Positions 34,114 to 41,656 of a stretch of 64,000 nucleotides of DNA are shown here, in pieces. Numbering within the stretch: position 1 is the first letter of the stretch; every line of letters starts with the position of its first letter. The DNA lies in contig NZ_JMQI01000063.1 of NCBI RefSeq assembly GCF_000695625.1, forward strand, positions 1 through 64,000, given 5' to 3'. Under the pieces are notes generated by a model that saw only the letters and a program-made list of their open reading frames with translations, was not told where the DNA came from and searched no databases. This DNA is from Amycolatopsis rifamycinica. Lineage in GTDB: Bacteria > Actinomycetota > Actinomycetes > Mycobacteriales > Pseudonocardiaceae. Both the position numbers and the translations under genes were made by a program.

Positions 34114-36003
34114 GTGGACGTTCCCGAAGTGCCCGCGAAGGTGGATCCGGACGCACTGACCGCCGTCCTCGACGGTCGCTGGGCCGAGCTGCGCCGCGGG
34201 GTGCGGGCGCAGATGGCCGAAGCGGAGTTCCGGGACCCGGTGGACCTCGGCATCGAGGCGCACCGGGCCCAGGTGCTCGACCAGCTGCGTGCGCTCGCCG
34301 CCACGGACCGGCCCGGCCTGGGCTTCGACCCGGCGTACGGCGGCGGTGGCGACGTCGGCGGCTCGGTGACGTCGTTCGAGATGCTCGGCTACGGCGACCT
34401 GTCGCTGATGGTGAAGGCCGGCGTGCAGTGGGGCCTGTTCGGCGGCGCCGTCCAGTTGCTCGGCACCGAGCGCCACCACGAGCGGTACCTGCGCGCGATC
34501 ATCGATCTCGACGTCCTGGGCTGCTTCGCGATGACCGAGCACGGCCACGGCTCCGACGTCCAGCACCTGCGCACCACGGCGACCTTCGCCGACGGCGGCT
34601 TCGTCATCCACACGCCGGACGCCATGGCCCGCAAGGAATACATCGGCAACGCGGCCCGCGACGGCCGGCTGGCGGTGGTCTTCGCGCAGCTGATCACCGG
34701 CGGCGAATCGCGGGGCGTGCACGCGTTCCTGGTGCCGATCCGCGACGACGACGGCAACCCGGTGCCTGGTGTGTCCATTGAGGACTGCGGACCGAAGGCG
34801 GGCCTCAACGGTGTCGACAACGGACGGCTGGCTTTCGACAACGTCCGCGTTCCGCGCGAAGCCCTGCTGAACCGCTTCGGCGACGTCGCCGAAGACGGGA
34901 CGTACTCGAGCCCGATCGAGAGCGACAGCCGCCGCTTCTTCACGATGCTGGGCACGCTGATCCGCGGCCGGGTGAGCGTCGGCGGCAGCGCGGGGAGCGC
35001 GACCAAGCGCGCGCTGGCCCTGGCCATCCGCTACGGCGAGCACCGGCACCAGTTCATGAAGCCGGACGGCGACGAGGTCGTCATCCTCGACTACCTCGGG
35101 CACCAGCGGAAGCTGCTGCCGGCGCTGGCGAAGACGTACGCGCTGCACTTCGCCCAGGAAGAGCTGGTTTCGAAGCTGCACGACATCGACTCGTCGGCGC
35201 CGGAGGAGGAGCAGCGCGAGCTGGAGTCGCGCGCCGCCGGGCTGAAGGCACTCAACACGTGGCACGCGACGGCGACGATCCAGGCCGCGCGCGAGGCGTG
35301 CGGCGGGGCGGGCTACCTTGCGGAGAACGTGCTGCCCGGGCTGAAGGCCGACACCGACGTCTTCACGACGTTCGAAGGCGACAACACGGTGCTGCTGCAG
35401 CTGGTCGCGAAGGGCCTGCTGACCAGCTACAAACAGGATTTCGAGGACCTTTCGCCGTTGGCGACGGCCCGGTTCTTCACCGACCAGGTGGTCAGCACGA
35501 TCCTGGAGCGGACCTCGGTGCGCAAGGCGCTCGAGTCGCTCACCGTGGGCTCCGACGCCGAAGTCTTCTTCCGCCGCGAGTGGCAGCTGCGGCTGTTCGA
35601 GGACCGCGAGGACCACGTCGTCGAAGGCGTGGCGAAGCGCCTGCGCAAGGCGGCGTCCGACCCGTTCGGCGTGTTCAACGCGGCGCAGGACCACGTGCTG
35701 CGCGCGGGTCGCGTCCACGTCGAGCGCCTGGTGCTGGAGGCCTTCGCGGCGGCCGTGGAGCGCTGCTCGGATCCCGAGGCGCGAGCGCTGCTGGAGCGGG
35801 TCTGCGATCTGTACGCGTTGTCGGCGATCGAAGAGGACCTGGCGTGGTTCCTGGGCCACGGCCGCCTGAGCGCGTCGCGCGCGAAGGCCGTCACGTCGGC
35901 GGTGAACCGGCTGTGCGCGGAGCTGCGTCCGCACGCCCGCACGCTGGTGGACGCGTTCGCGATCCCGGAGCAGTTCCTCGCCGCGCCGATGCTCACGTCC
36001 TGA
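34114..36003 (+). CDS. Acyl-CoA dehydrogenase/oxidase family flavoprotein
   Basis: The 629-residue protein is longer than ordinary acyl-CoA dehydrogenases (about 380) and carries an extra C-terminal helical domain (about 430-629) as in acyl-CoA oxidases. FAD- and substrate-site features are FAMTEHGHGSDV (about 140), GPKAGLNGVDNGRLAF (about 225) and CGGAGYLAENVLPGLKADTDVFTTFEGDN (described in parts; about 393-420), the last holding the usual catalytic Glu. It oxidises an acyl-CoA at C2-C3; electron acceptor and chain length are unknown. The GTG at 34114 follows GGAGG. Confidence 0.9.
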   Translation: MDVPEVPAKVDPDALTAVLDGRWAELRRGVRAQMAEAEFRDPVDLGIEAHRAQVLDQLRALAATDRPGLGFDPAYGGGGDVGGSVTSFEMLGYGDLSLMVKAGVQWGLFGGAVQLLGTERHHERYLRAIIDLDVLGCFAMTEHGHGSDVQHLRTTATFADGGFVIHTPDAMARKEYIGNAARDGRLAVVFAQLITGGESRGVHAFLVPIRDDDGNPVPGVSIEDCGPKAGLNGVDNGRLAFDNVRVPREALLNRFGDVAEDGTYSSPIESDSRRFFTMLGTLIRGRVSVGGSAGSATKRALALAIRYGEHRHQFMKPDGDEVVILDYLGHQRKLLPALAKTYALHFAQEELVSKLHDIDSSAPEEEQRELESRAAGLKALNTWHATATIQAAREACGGAGYLAENVLPGLKADTDVFTTFEGDNTVLLQLVAKGLLTSYKQDFEDLSPLATARFFTDQVVSTILERTSVRKALESLTVGSDAEVFFRREWQLRLFEDREDHVVEGVAKRLRKAASDPFGVFNAAQDHVLRAGRVHVERLVLEAFAAAVERCSDPEARALLERVCDLYALSAIEEDLAWFLGHGRLSASRAKAVTSAVNRLCAELRPHARTLVDAFAIPEQFLAAPMLTS

Positions 36004-36106
36004 TCGGCCGTTTTGCGGGGTTTTTCCTGGTGGGGCGGGGGAAAGCGGCGCGCGCACGTCGTTTAGCGTTGCGCTTCTTCTTCCCGCTCTCCCCGAAGGA
36101 ACCCCC

Positions 36107-36565
36107 ATGGGCGCACGCCGCGAAAGACGCTTGCTCGAAACCGCCGCACCGATGATGCAACCGGGCGAAACGCCCGAAGTGATCGCCATGGCCAAGGTCG
36201 GCTCACTGCGGAAGGTGCTGGGCCGGCACGTCGCGCTCGCCGCCGCGACCGCGGTGCTGAGCGGTGGCACGATGTTCTCGATCACCACCCAGCGCGAGCT
36301 CTACCTGCTGCTCACCGATCGGCAACTGCTGTTCTTCGAGGCCGACGCGTACACCGGCGGCCCGGGCAAGGCGCTGTTCGGCGTGCCGCGGACGCACGTC
36401 GCGATCACCGAGCCCAAGCGGGGCATTCTGGTGAAGTTCGAGCTGTACATCCACGGCTCGGACCAGGCGATGACGTTGTCGATGCCCCCGTTCCCGCCGT
36501 CGTTGCGGAAGAAAGGGCTGGAGCTGACCGGGCGGCTGGCGCGCGTCCAACCTGCGGTGTCGTGA
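36107..36565 (+). CDS. Unknown 152-residue protein, PH-like
   Basis: The protein has a polar start, a hydrophobic stretch at about 43-60 (HVALAAATAVLSGGTMFSI) and then strands (ELYLLLTDRQLLFFEAD, RGILVKFELYIHG) with the pattern of bacterial PH-like domains. It lacks a signal peptide. AAGGA lies 7 nt before the ATG, and TAGCGT at 36063-36068 is a possible -10. The function is unknown; the gene stands alone. Confidence 0.75.
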   Translation: MGARRERRLLETAAPMMQPGETPEVIAMAKVGSLRKVLGRHVALAAATAVLSGGTMFSITTQRELYLLLTDRQLLFFEADAYTGGPGKALFGVPRTHVAITEPKRGILVKFELYIHGSDQAMTLSMPPFPPSLRKKGLELTGRLARVQPAVS

Positions 36566-36569
36566 CCCA

Positions 36570-36604
36570 GACGGGTGGCCGGTATCGGGGACCGGCCACC
36601 CGTC
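36570..36604. terminator. Bidirectional terminator
   Basis: GACGGGTGGCCGGT pairs with ACCGGCCACCCGTC around a short loop between the convergent genes at 36565 and 36623. Confidence 0.8.
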
Positions 36605-36622
36605 CGGGAGCCTGTGGGGCGA

Positions 36623-37381
36623 TCAGGACCGGCGGTGCTTCCGGTCCTCGTCGGTGACCTCGAACTGCTCCTTGCGGACCTTGCCGGAGACGGTCTGCTC
36701 GTCGCTGACCGTCTCCTTCCGCAGCCGCGCCCGCTCGACCGGCACGGTCTCCTTGCGCACCACGGGTTTCTCGGCGTGCAGCACCATCTCCTGCTCGGCC
36801 TCGCCGATCTCCGCCGGCCCGCGGCCGCCGGTGATCGGCTCCCGCTCGACGCGCACCTCTTCGTGCCGCACCGGCACGGTGACCTGCTGCTCTTCGGTGA
36901 CGACGTACTTGCGCAGCCGCACGTGCCCGGTTTCGACCTGCTCGGTCCCGACGTTCAGCCGTTCCTCGGCGCGCGTCATGGCGCGGTCGTCGCTCTTCCC
37001 GCGCCCGCCCATGGCGGCCTGACCGCGGTCCTTGCCCCGGTCCATCCGCCCGTCCGGTGACATGCGCGGCACCGGCAGGCCGTAGTGCTGGTAGAGCTGC
37101 GTGCTTTCCTCGGGTGAAAGGTGCCCGTCGGCGTCGATGCGGGGCGCGTCGGAGACGCTGTCCTTGTCCACCTGGACGTGGACGCCGTCCCTGTCCGTGT
37201 GCGCGCCCGAGAGCGGGACGAAGCTTTCCTTGGTGCCGAACAGGCCGGTCTTGACGGTGATCCACTCGGGCTGGTGCGTCGCGTCGGCGAGGTAGACGTT
37301 GCCGACCTTCCCGAGCTTGTTGCCGGCCGGGTCGACCACGGCGCTGTCGATGAGTTCCTCGGGCTGCAGGGTCCTGGCCAT
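36623..37381 (-). CDS. PRC-barrel and DUF2382 (YsnF/AvaK) domain stress protein
   Basis: The 252-residue protein has an N-terminal PRC-barrel domain (about 5-75; NKLGKVGNVYLADATHQPEW in two parts) and a C-terminal DUF2382 domain (about 140-245) whose repeating pattern RKYVVTEEQQVTVPVRHEEV and KPVVRKETVPVERARLRKE is typical of YsnF/AvaK. Such proteins are stress-induced in many bacteria; the molecular role is unknown. The ATG at 37381 has GGAAGGAG upstream. It is divergent from the AhpD-like gene across 306 nt. Confidence 0.9.
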   Translation of the reverse strand: MARTLQPEELIDSAVVDPAGNKLGKVGNVYLADATHQPEWITVKTGLFGTKESFVPLSGAHTDRDGVHVQVDKDSVSDAPRIDADGHLSPEESTQLYQHYGLPVPRMSPDGRMDRGKDRGQAAMGGRGKSDDRAMTRAEERLNVGTEQVETGHVRLRKYVVTEEQQVTVPVRHEEVRVEREPITGGRGPAEIGEAEQEMVLHAEKPVVRKETVPVERARLRKETVSDEQTVSGKVRKEQFEVTDEDRKHRRS

Positions 37382-37687
37382 CGCGTCCTGCTCCTTCCTC
37401 GCGTCGATTCGTTGCCGAGGCCCACCGTCGGCCGCGCCGGCGAGCACGGCAACCGTCGTGGTGTTCCCGTGGGTGACCCCTGAACGTGATCGTTTGAAGC
37501 ACCACCAGCGGGCCACGCGGGGTCTCGGTCGCAGGTGGAGCGCGGTGTCGCCGGCGTGACCGGCCACCGCGGCGGGGCGCGAAGGTGTGGACCCGGATTC
37601 ATCGTGACGGGCGTCACCGGCGGGGTTGTCACAACGCTGCCGCCCGGGTCGTCAAGGGGGTGAAGCAGACGATGGAAGGGAACGGCC
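37382..37687. other. Divergent intergenic region
   Basis: No gene is visible. GTTGTCACAAC (37625-37635) is an 11-nt palindrome about 50 nt before the AhpD-like start and could be a regulator site. The rest is G/C-rich with no clear promoter. Confidence 0.4.
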
Positions 37688-38161
37688 ATGGAAGCCCGGA
37701 TCAACATGTTCGAGAACGAGATCACCGGCAAGTTCGTCAAGCGCCTGATCGCGGCGTCCCACCCGGTCGAGGAGTCGTCGCTGCCGAAGGCGACCCAGGA
37801 GCTGGTGAAGATCCGCGCGAGCCAGATCAACGGCTGCGGCATGTGCCTCGACATGCACACGAAGGACGCGGCGGCGGCCGGCGAGACGGCGGTCCGCCTG
37901 GCGCTGGTGGCGGCGTGGCGCGAAGCGGTGGTGTTCACCGAGGCGGAGCGCGCGGCCTTGGCGCTGACGGAGGAGGGCACCCGCCTCGCGGACTCGCACA
38001 CCGGCGTCAGCGACGAGACGTGGGCCGCGGTCCGCAAGCACTACGACGACGAGCAGATCGGCGCCCTGATCGCGCTGGTGGCGACGATCAACGCGTGGAA
38101 CCGGCTGAACGTGATCGCCCGCAACCCGGCGGGCGAGTACCAGCCGGGGATGTTCGGCTGA
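37688..38161 (+). CDS. AhpD-like carboxymuconolactone decarboxylase family protein
   Basis: The 157-residue all-helical protein has the peroxidase-type motif RASQINGCGMCLDMH (CxxC, about 44-58, with the following His), which in AhpD forms the reactive disulfide. These are thiol peroxidase or alkyl-hydroperoxide-reductase components. The EAVVFTEAERAALALTE segment is typical of the YnjA/AhpD subgroup. The ATG at 37688 has AAGGGAA upstream; an internal ATG at 37706 is possible. The divergent stress gene fits a response to oxidants, but that is inference. Confidence 0.9.
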   Translation: MEARINMFENEITGKFVKRLIAASHPVEESSLPKATQELVKIRASQINGCGMCLDMHTKDAAAAGETAVRLALVAAWREAVVFTEAERAALALTEEGTRLADSHTGVSDETWAAVRKHYDDEQIGALIALVATINAWNRLNVIARNPAGEYQPGMFG

Positions 38162-38262
38162 CCGGACGGTCCACCTGCCGTGCGGCGTCGGTCCACCTTG
38201 GATGGTGACGACCGCACGACAGGTGGAACCCGTCGCCGGCCGGCCGGACGAGCGAGCACCGC

Positions 38263-38937
38263 TCAGGCGTACATGGCCAGCCAGATCGCGATGTAGTGGG
38301 ACACGGCCGCCAGCACCGTGCACGCGTGGAAGAACTCGTGGTACCCGAAGGTCTCAGGCCAGTGATTCGGCCACTTCACGGCGTAGAACACCGCACCCAG
38401 CGTGTAGAACAGCCCGCCCACGCACAGCAGCACCAGCGCTCCGGCGCCGGCGTGCGTCGCCAGCTCCGGGAACACGAACACCGCGACCCAGCCCAGCGCG
38501 ATGTAGATCGGCACCCCGAGCCACCGCGGTGCGTGCGGCCACAGCATCTTCAGCGCCACGCCCGCGATCGCGCCGCCCCAGACGATCGACAGGATCACGT
38601 AGCCCGTCGGCTTCGACATCGCCAGGAGGGTGAACGGGGTGTACGTGCCCGCGATGAACAGGAAGATCATCGAGTGGTCCGCGCGCTTCATCCACTTGTA
38701 CGCGCGGGGGCTCCAGAACTTGCGGTGGTACAGCGCGCTCACGCCGAACAGGCCGAGCACCGTCAGGCCGTACACCGACGTCGCCAAGGTGGCGATCGGG
38801 GACACTGTGGACGCCGCCAGGCTGATCAGCGTGGCCGCTGCCGCCAGGGCGCCGAAGAACGTCCAGAAGTGGATGTGCCCGCGCAGCCGGGGGCGGAGAT
38901 CCACTACGGGCTCAGGTGGTTCCGTCTTCAGGCTCAC
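38263..38937 (-). CDS. Hemolysin III (TrhA/PAQR) family membrane protein
   Basis: The 224-residue protein has seven predicted helices and the family residues SALYHRKFWSP (about 68-78), RADHSMIFLFIAGTYTPF (about 85-103) and the final GYHEFFHACTVLAAVSHY with the metal-type histidines. It is related to PAQR receptors; the bacterial role is membrane-energy or lipid related and unsettled. The GTG at 38937 lies 6 nt after TAACCT (38944-38949, minus strand), so the mRNA is probably leaderless. M. tuberculosis Rv1085c is the positional match. Confidence 0.92.
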   Translation of the reverse strand: MSLKTEPPEPVVDLRPRLRGHIHFWTFFGALAAAATLISLAASTVSPIATLATSVYGLTVLGLFGVSALYHRKFWSPRAYKWMKRADHSMIFLFIAGTYTPFTLLAMSKPTGYVILSIVWGGAIAGVALKMLWPHAPRWLGVPIYIALGWVAVFVFPELATHAGAGALVLLCVGGLFYTLGAVFYAVKWPNHWPETFGYHEFFHACTVLAAVSHYIAIWLAMYA

Positions 38938-39017
38938 ACATCCAGGTTACGGCAGCGTAGGTTCTCCGGCAGTGCTCGAGTCACACGCCTCACACCGGGT
39001 GCGTAGGCTGACTCGAC
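38938..39017. promoter_or_regulatory. Divergent leaderless promoters of trhA-like and uppS-like genes
   Basis: The 80-nt gap holds TAACCT (38944-38949, minus) and TAGGCT (39004-39009, plus), each 6-8 nt from its start codon. Neither gene has a ribosome binding site. Confidence 0.6.
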
Positions 39018-39794
39018 GTGAGTGTTCGCTCCTTCTTGTCCGACGTCGTGTACAGCGCCTACGGCAGGCGCCTCATCCAGCAGGCCGCCGGCCGGCATCC
39101 GCGGCACATCGCCATCATGCTCGACGGGAACCGCCGGTGGGCCCGGGAAGCGGGCTTTACGGACGTTTCGGACGGTCACCGGGCCGGGGCGAAGAAGATC
39201 GCGGACTTCCTGAGCTGGTGCCAGGAGGCCGACGTCGAGGTCGTCACCATGTGGCTGCTGTCCACCGACAACCTCAACCGGGACCCGGACGAGCTCACGC
39301 CGCTGCTGAAGATCATCACCGACGTCACCGACGAGCTCGCCGCGCCCGGGACGCCGTGGCGGTTGCGGATCGTCGGTGCGCTCGATCTGCTGCCCGCCGA
39401 CGTCGCGAAGCGGCTCAGTGAAGCCGCCGCCCGGACCGAAGGGCGGACCGGGATGGAGGTCAACGTCGCGGTCGGCTACGGCGGGCGGCAGGAAATCGCC
39501 GACGCCGTGCGGAAGCTGCTGCGCCAGCACGCCGACGAGGGAACGTCCATTCACGAGCTGGCGAAGATCCTCGACGTCGACCACATCTCCGAACACCTCT
39601 ACACGTCGGGCCAGCCCGACCCGGACCTCATCATCCGCACCTCGGGCGAGCAACGGCTTTCCGGCTTCCTGCTGTGGCAGTCCGCGCACTCGGAGTTCTG
39701 GTTCACCGAGGCGTACTGGCCCGCCTTCCGTCGTGTCGACTTCCTGCGCGCCATCCGCGACTACGCCTGGCGGCACCGCCGGTTCGGCTCCTGA
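39018..39794 (+). CDS. uppS: Short-chain Z-isoprenyl diphosphate synthase (UppS family)
   Basis: The 258-residue cis-prenyltransferase builds Z,E-prenyl diphosphates for decaprenyl or undecaprenyl lipid carriers. The catalytic Asp is in AIMLDGNRRWA (about 33-43), and later signatures are WLLSTDNLNR and DLIIRTSGEQRLSGFLLW. Its position beside the hemolysin III gene matches M. tuberculosis Rv1086, which makes the short Z,E-farnesyl product, so this is probably the short-chain enzyme rather than the main long-chain UppS. Chain length cannot be proved from sequence. GTG start, leaderless. Confidence 0.92.
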   Translation: MSVRSFLSDVVYSAYGRRLIQQAAGRHPRHIAIMLDGNRRWAREAGFTDVSDGHRAGAKKIADFLSWCQEADVEVVTMWLLSTDNLNRDPDELTPLLKIITDVTDELAAPGTPWRLRIVGALDLLPADVAKRLSEAAARTEGRTGMEVNVAVGYGGRQEIADAVRKLLRQHADEGTSIHELAKILDVDHISEHLYTSGQPDPDLIIRTSGEQRLSGFLLWQSAHSEFWFTEAYWPAFRRVDFLRAIRDYAWRHRRFGS

Positions 39795-40150
39795 AGCACC
39801 CGGAAAGCCGCTGGTCACGGGCCCTGGAGCGCACCCAGAGTTGATTTCGGACGACCGACGGTGAGATGACGATCTGGCGAATCACCGTGTTGGCTCCCTG
39901 CGCGATCCCGCATTCGTGGGTACCTTCCGAGGTGAGGGCGCGCGTTCCGTGCGGGCCCTCGCGGGAGGCCCTGGTCGTGGCGGTGATCGAGGGGGCGGCG
40001 CAGCCGCCCACGAGACGCTCGAGGGGGCCGGCACCCGGCCCTCGTGGCCGCGCCACCTGACTCCGGTCAGGAGGAGTGGTCCAGCCAGGGAGGTGCCCGG
40101 CCCAGCGAGTGCGGGCGTGCGGTGCACACGCCCTCGAGGGAGATGCCGTC
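39795..40150 (+). promoter_or_regulatory. Hairpin-rich leader upstream of phoH2
   Basis: The 356-nt gap has no convincing gene but many hairpins: ACCT-TCCG-AGGT (39922-39933), GGGCGGC-GCA-GCCGCCC (39993-40009), an outer stem CCACGAG/CTCGTGG (40008-40014 with 40041-40047) enclosing GAGGG..CCGG/CCGGCCCTC (40021-40043), and CCTGAC-TCCG-GTCAGG (40056-40071), which borders AGGAG. The density suggests a structured 5' RNA. An 86-codon frame at 39916-40176 overlaps the phoH2 start but lacks clear coding character. Confidence 0.45.
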
Positions 40151-41536
40151 GTGACTGCGCAGCGTTTGCCCCGTAAGGCCTCTGGCCACTCTTCGACCGG
40201 TGCCGTTCCTGGCCCGGAGAAAGCGCCCGAATCCCCGCAGCACATGTACGTGCTCGACACGTCGGTCCTCCTTTCGGACCCGTGGGCCGTCACTCGGTTC
40301 GCCGAGCACGCCGTCGTGCTTCCGCTGGTTGTCATCAGTGAACTGGAGGCGAAGCGCCACCACCCGGAGCTGGGCTGGTTCGCCCGGGAATCCCTGCGCA
40401 TGCTCGACGACCTGCGCCGGCAGTACGGCAGGCTTGACGCGCCGCTCCCGATCGGGGACCACGGCGGCACGCTGCAGGTGGAGCTGAACCACTCGGACCC
40501 GTCGGTGCTCCCGTCCGGGTTCCGGACCGACTCCAACGACCACCGCATCCTCGCCTGCGCGCTGAACCTGGCGGCGGAGAACGCGGCGGTCACGCTGGTG
40601 ACGAAGGACATCCCGCTGCGGGTCAAGGCCGGGGCCGTCGGTCTCGAGGCAGACGAGTACCGCGCGCAGGAAGTGACGCCGTCCGGCTGGACGGGCATGG
40701 CGGACGTCGACGTCCAGCAGGAAGTCATCGACGCCCTGTTCGGCGGCAGCACCGTCGACCCGGTCGAGTGGGGCATGGACGAGCTCGCCGAGCTGCCCTG
40801 CCACACCGGGCTGCGGCTGCTCGCGGGCAGCTCCAGCGCGCTCGGGCGGGTCACGGCGGACAAGCGCATCCGGCTGGTCCGGGGCGACCGCGAGGCGTTT
40901 GGCCTGCACGGCCGCAGCGCCGAGCAACGCGTCGCGCTCGACCTGCTGCTCGACTCCGACGTCGGCATCGTGTCGCTGGGTGGCCGGGCCGGCACCGGCA
41001 AGTCGGCGCTCGCCCTCTGCGCGGGCCTCGAGGCGGTGATGGAACGCCGTCAGCACCGCAAGGTCGTGGTGTTCCGGCCGGTCTACGCGGTCGGCGGCCA
41101 GGACCTCGGCTACCTGCCCGGGTCCGAGAGCGAGAAGATGCAGCCGTGGGCCCAGGCGGTGTTCGACACCCTCGGCGCGCTGGTCAGCCAGGACGTCCTC
41201 GACGAGGTCTTCGACCGCGGCATGCTCGAGGTGCTCCCGCTGACCCACATCCGCGGCCGGTCGCTGCACGACACGTTCGTCATCGTCGACGAGGCCCAGT
41301 CGCTGGAGCGCAACGTGCTGCTCACGGTGCTTTCGCGGCTCGGCACGGCGTCGCGGGTGGTGCTCACGCACGACGTCGCCCAGCGTGACAACCTGCGCGT
41401 CGGACGGCACGACGGCGTCTCGGCGGTGATCGAGAAGCTGAAGGGTCACCCGCTGTTCGCGCACGTCACGCTGACGCGCTCGGAGCGCTCGCCGATCGCC
41501 GCCCTGGTCACCGAGATGCTGGAGGACCACGGCTGA
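40151..41536 (+). CDS. phoH2: PhoH2: PIN-domain RNase fused to PhoH ATPase
   Basis: The 461-residue protein has an unstructured start, a PIN nuclease domain (about 30-160; acidic residues in YVLDTSVLLSDP, ISELEAKRHHPE, TDSNDHRI and VTKDIP) and a PhoH-type ATPase (about 240-461; Walker A GGRAGTGKSAL, Walker B VIVDEAQS). PhoH2 of mycobacteria is an ATP-dependent RNA helicase and ribonuclease, paired with a short upstream antitoxin PhoAT. The GTG at 40151 has GAGGGAG 8 nt upstream; the frame is open to 40076. The position matches Rv1095. No obvious antitoxin gene is seen. Confidence 0.93.
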   Translation: MTAQRLPRKASGHSSTGAVPGPEKAPESPQHMYVLDTSVLLSDPWAVTRFAEHAVVLPLVVISELEAKRHHPELGWFARESLRMLDDLRRQYGRLDAPLPIGDHGGTLQVELNHSDPSVLPSGFRTDSNDHRILACALNLAAENAAVTLVTKDIPLRVKAGAVGLEADEYRAQEVTPSGWTGMADVDVQQEVIDALFGGSTVDPVEWGMDELAELPCHTGLRLLAGSSSALGRVTADKRIRLVRGDREAFGLHGRSAEQRVALDLLLDSDVGIVSLGGRAGTGKSALALCAGLEAVMERRQHRKVVVFRPVYAVGGQDLGYLPGSESEKMQPWAQAVFDTLGALVSQDVLDEVFDRGMLEVLPLTHIRGRSLHDTFVIVDEAQSLERNVLLTVLSRLGTASRVVLTHDVAQRDNLRVGRHDGVSAVIEKLKGHPLFAHVTLTRSERSPIAALVTEMLEDHG

Positions 41537-41543
41537 GGACACT

Positions 41544-41571
41544 CCGGGGGCGGCGTCCGCGCCGCCCCCGG
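41544..41571 (+). terminator. Terminator after phoH2
   Basis: CCGGGGGCGGC pairs with GCCGCCCCCGG (loop GTCCGC) and is followed by CAATCCTTT. Confidence 0.85.
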
Positions 41572-41656
41572 CAATCCTTTCCGCCGTTGCCGGACATCCG
41601 GTGAAAAACCCGCTCGGCGCTATCCGGCCGATCCAGGGCTGGGCATAGTGGGCCGG

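Noticed and set aside
39916..40176. An 86-codon frame as a PhoAT antitoxin gene
   Set aside because: It overlaps the phoH2 start, which suits an antitoxin, but its codon use is indistinguishable from non-coding GC-rich DNA, it has no ribosome site, and hairpins explain the sequence. Left as an open question in the leader finding.
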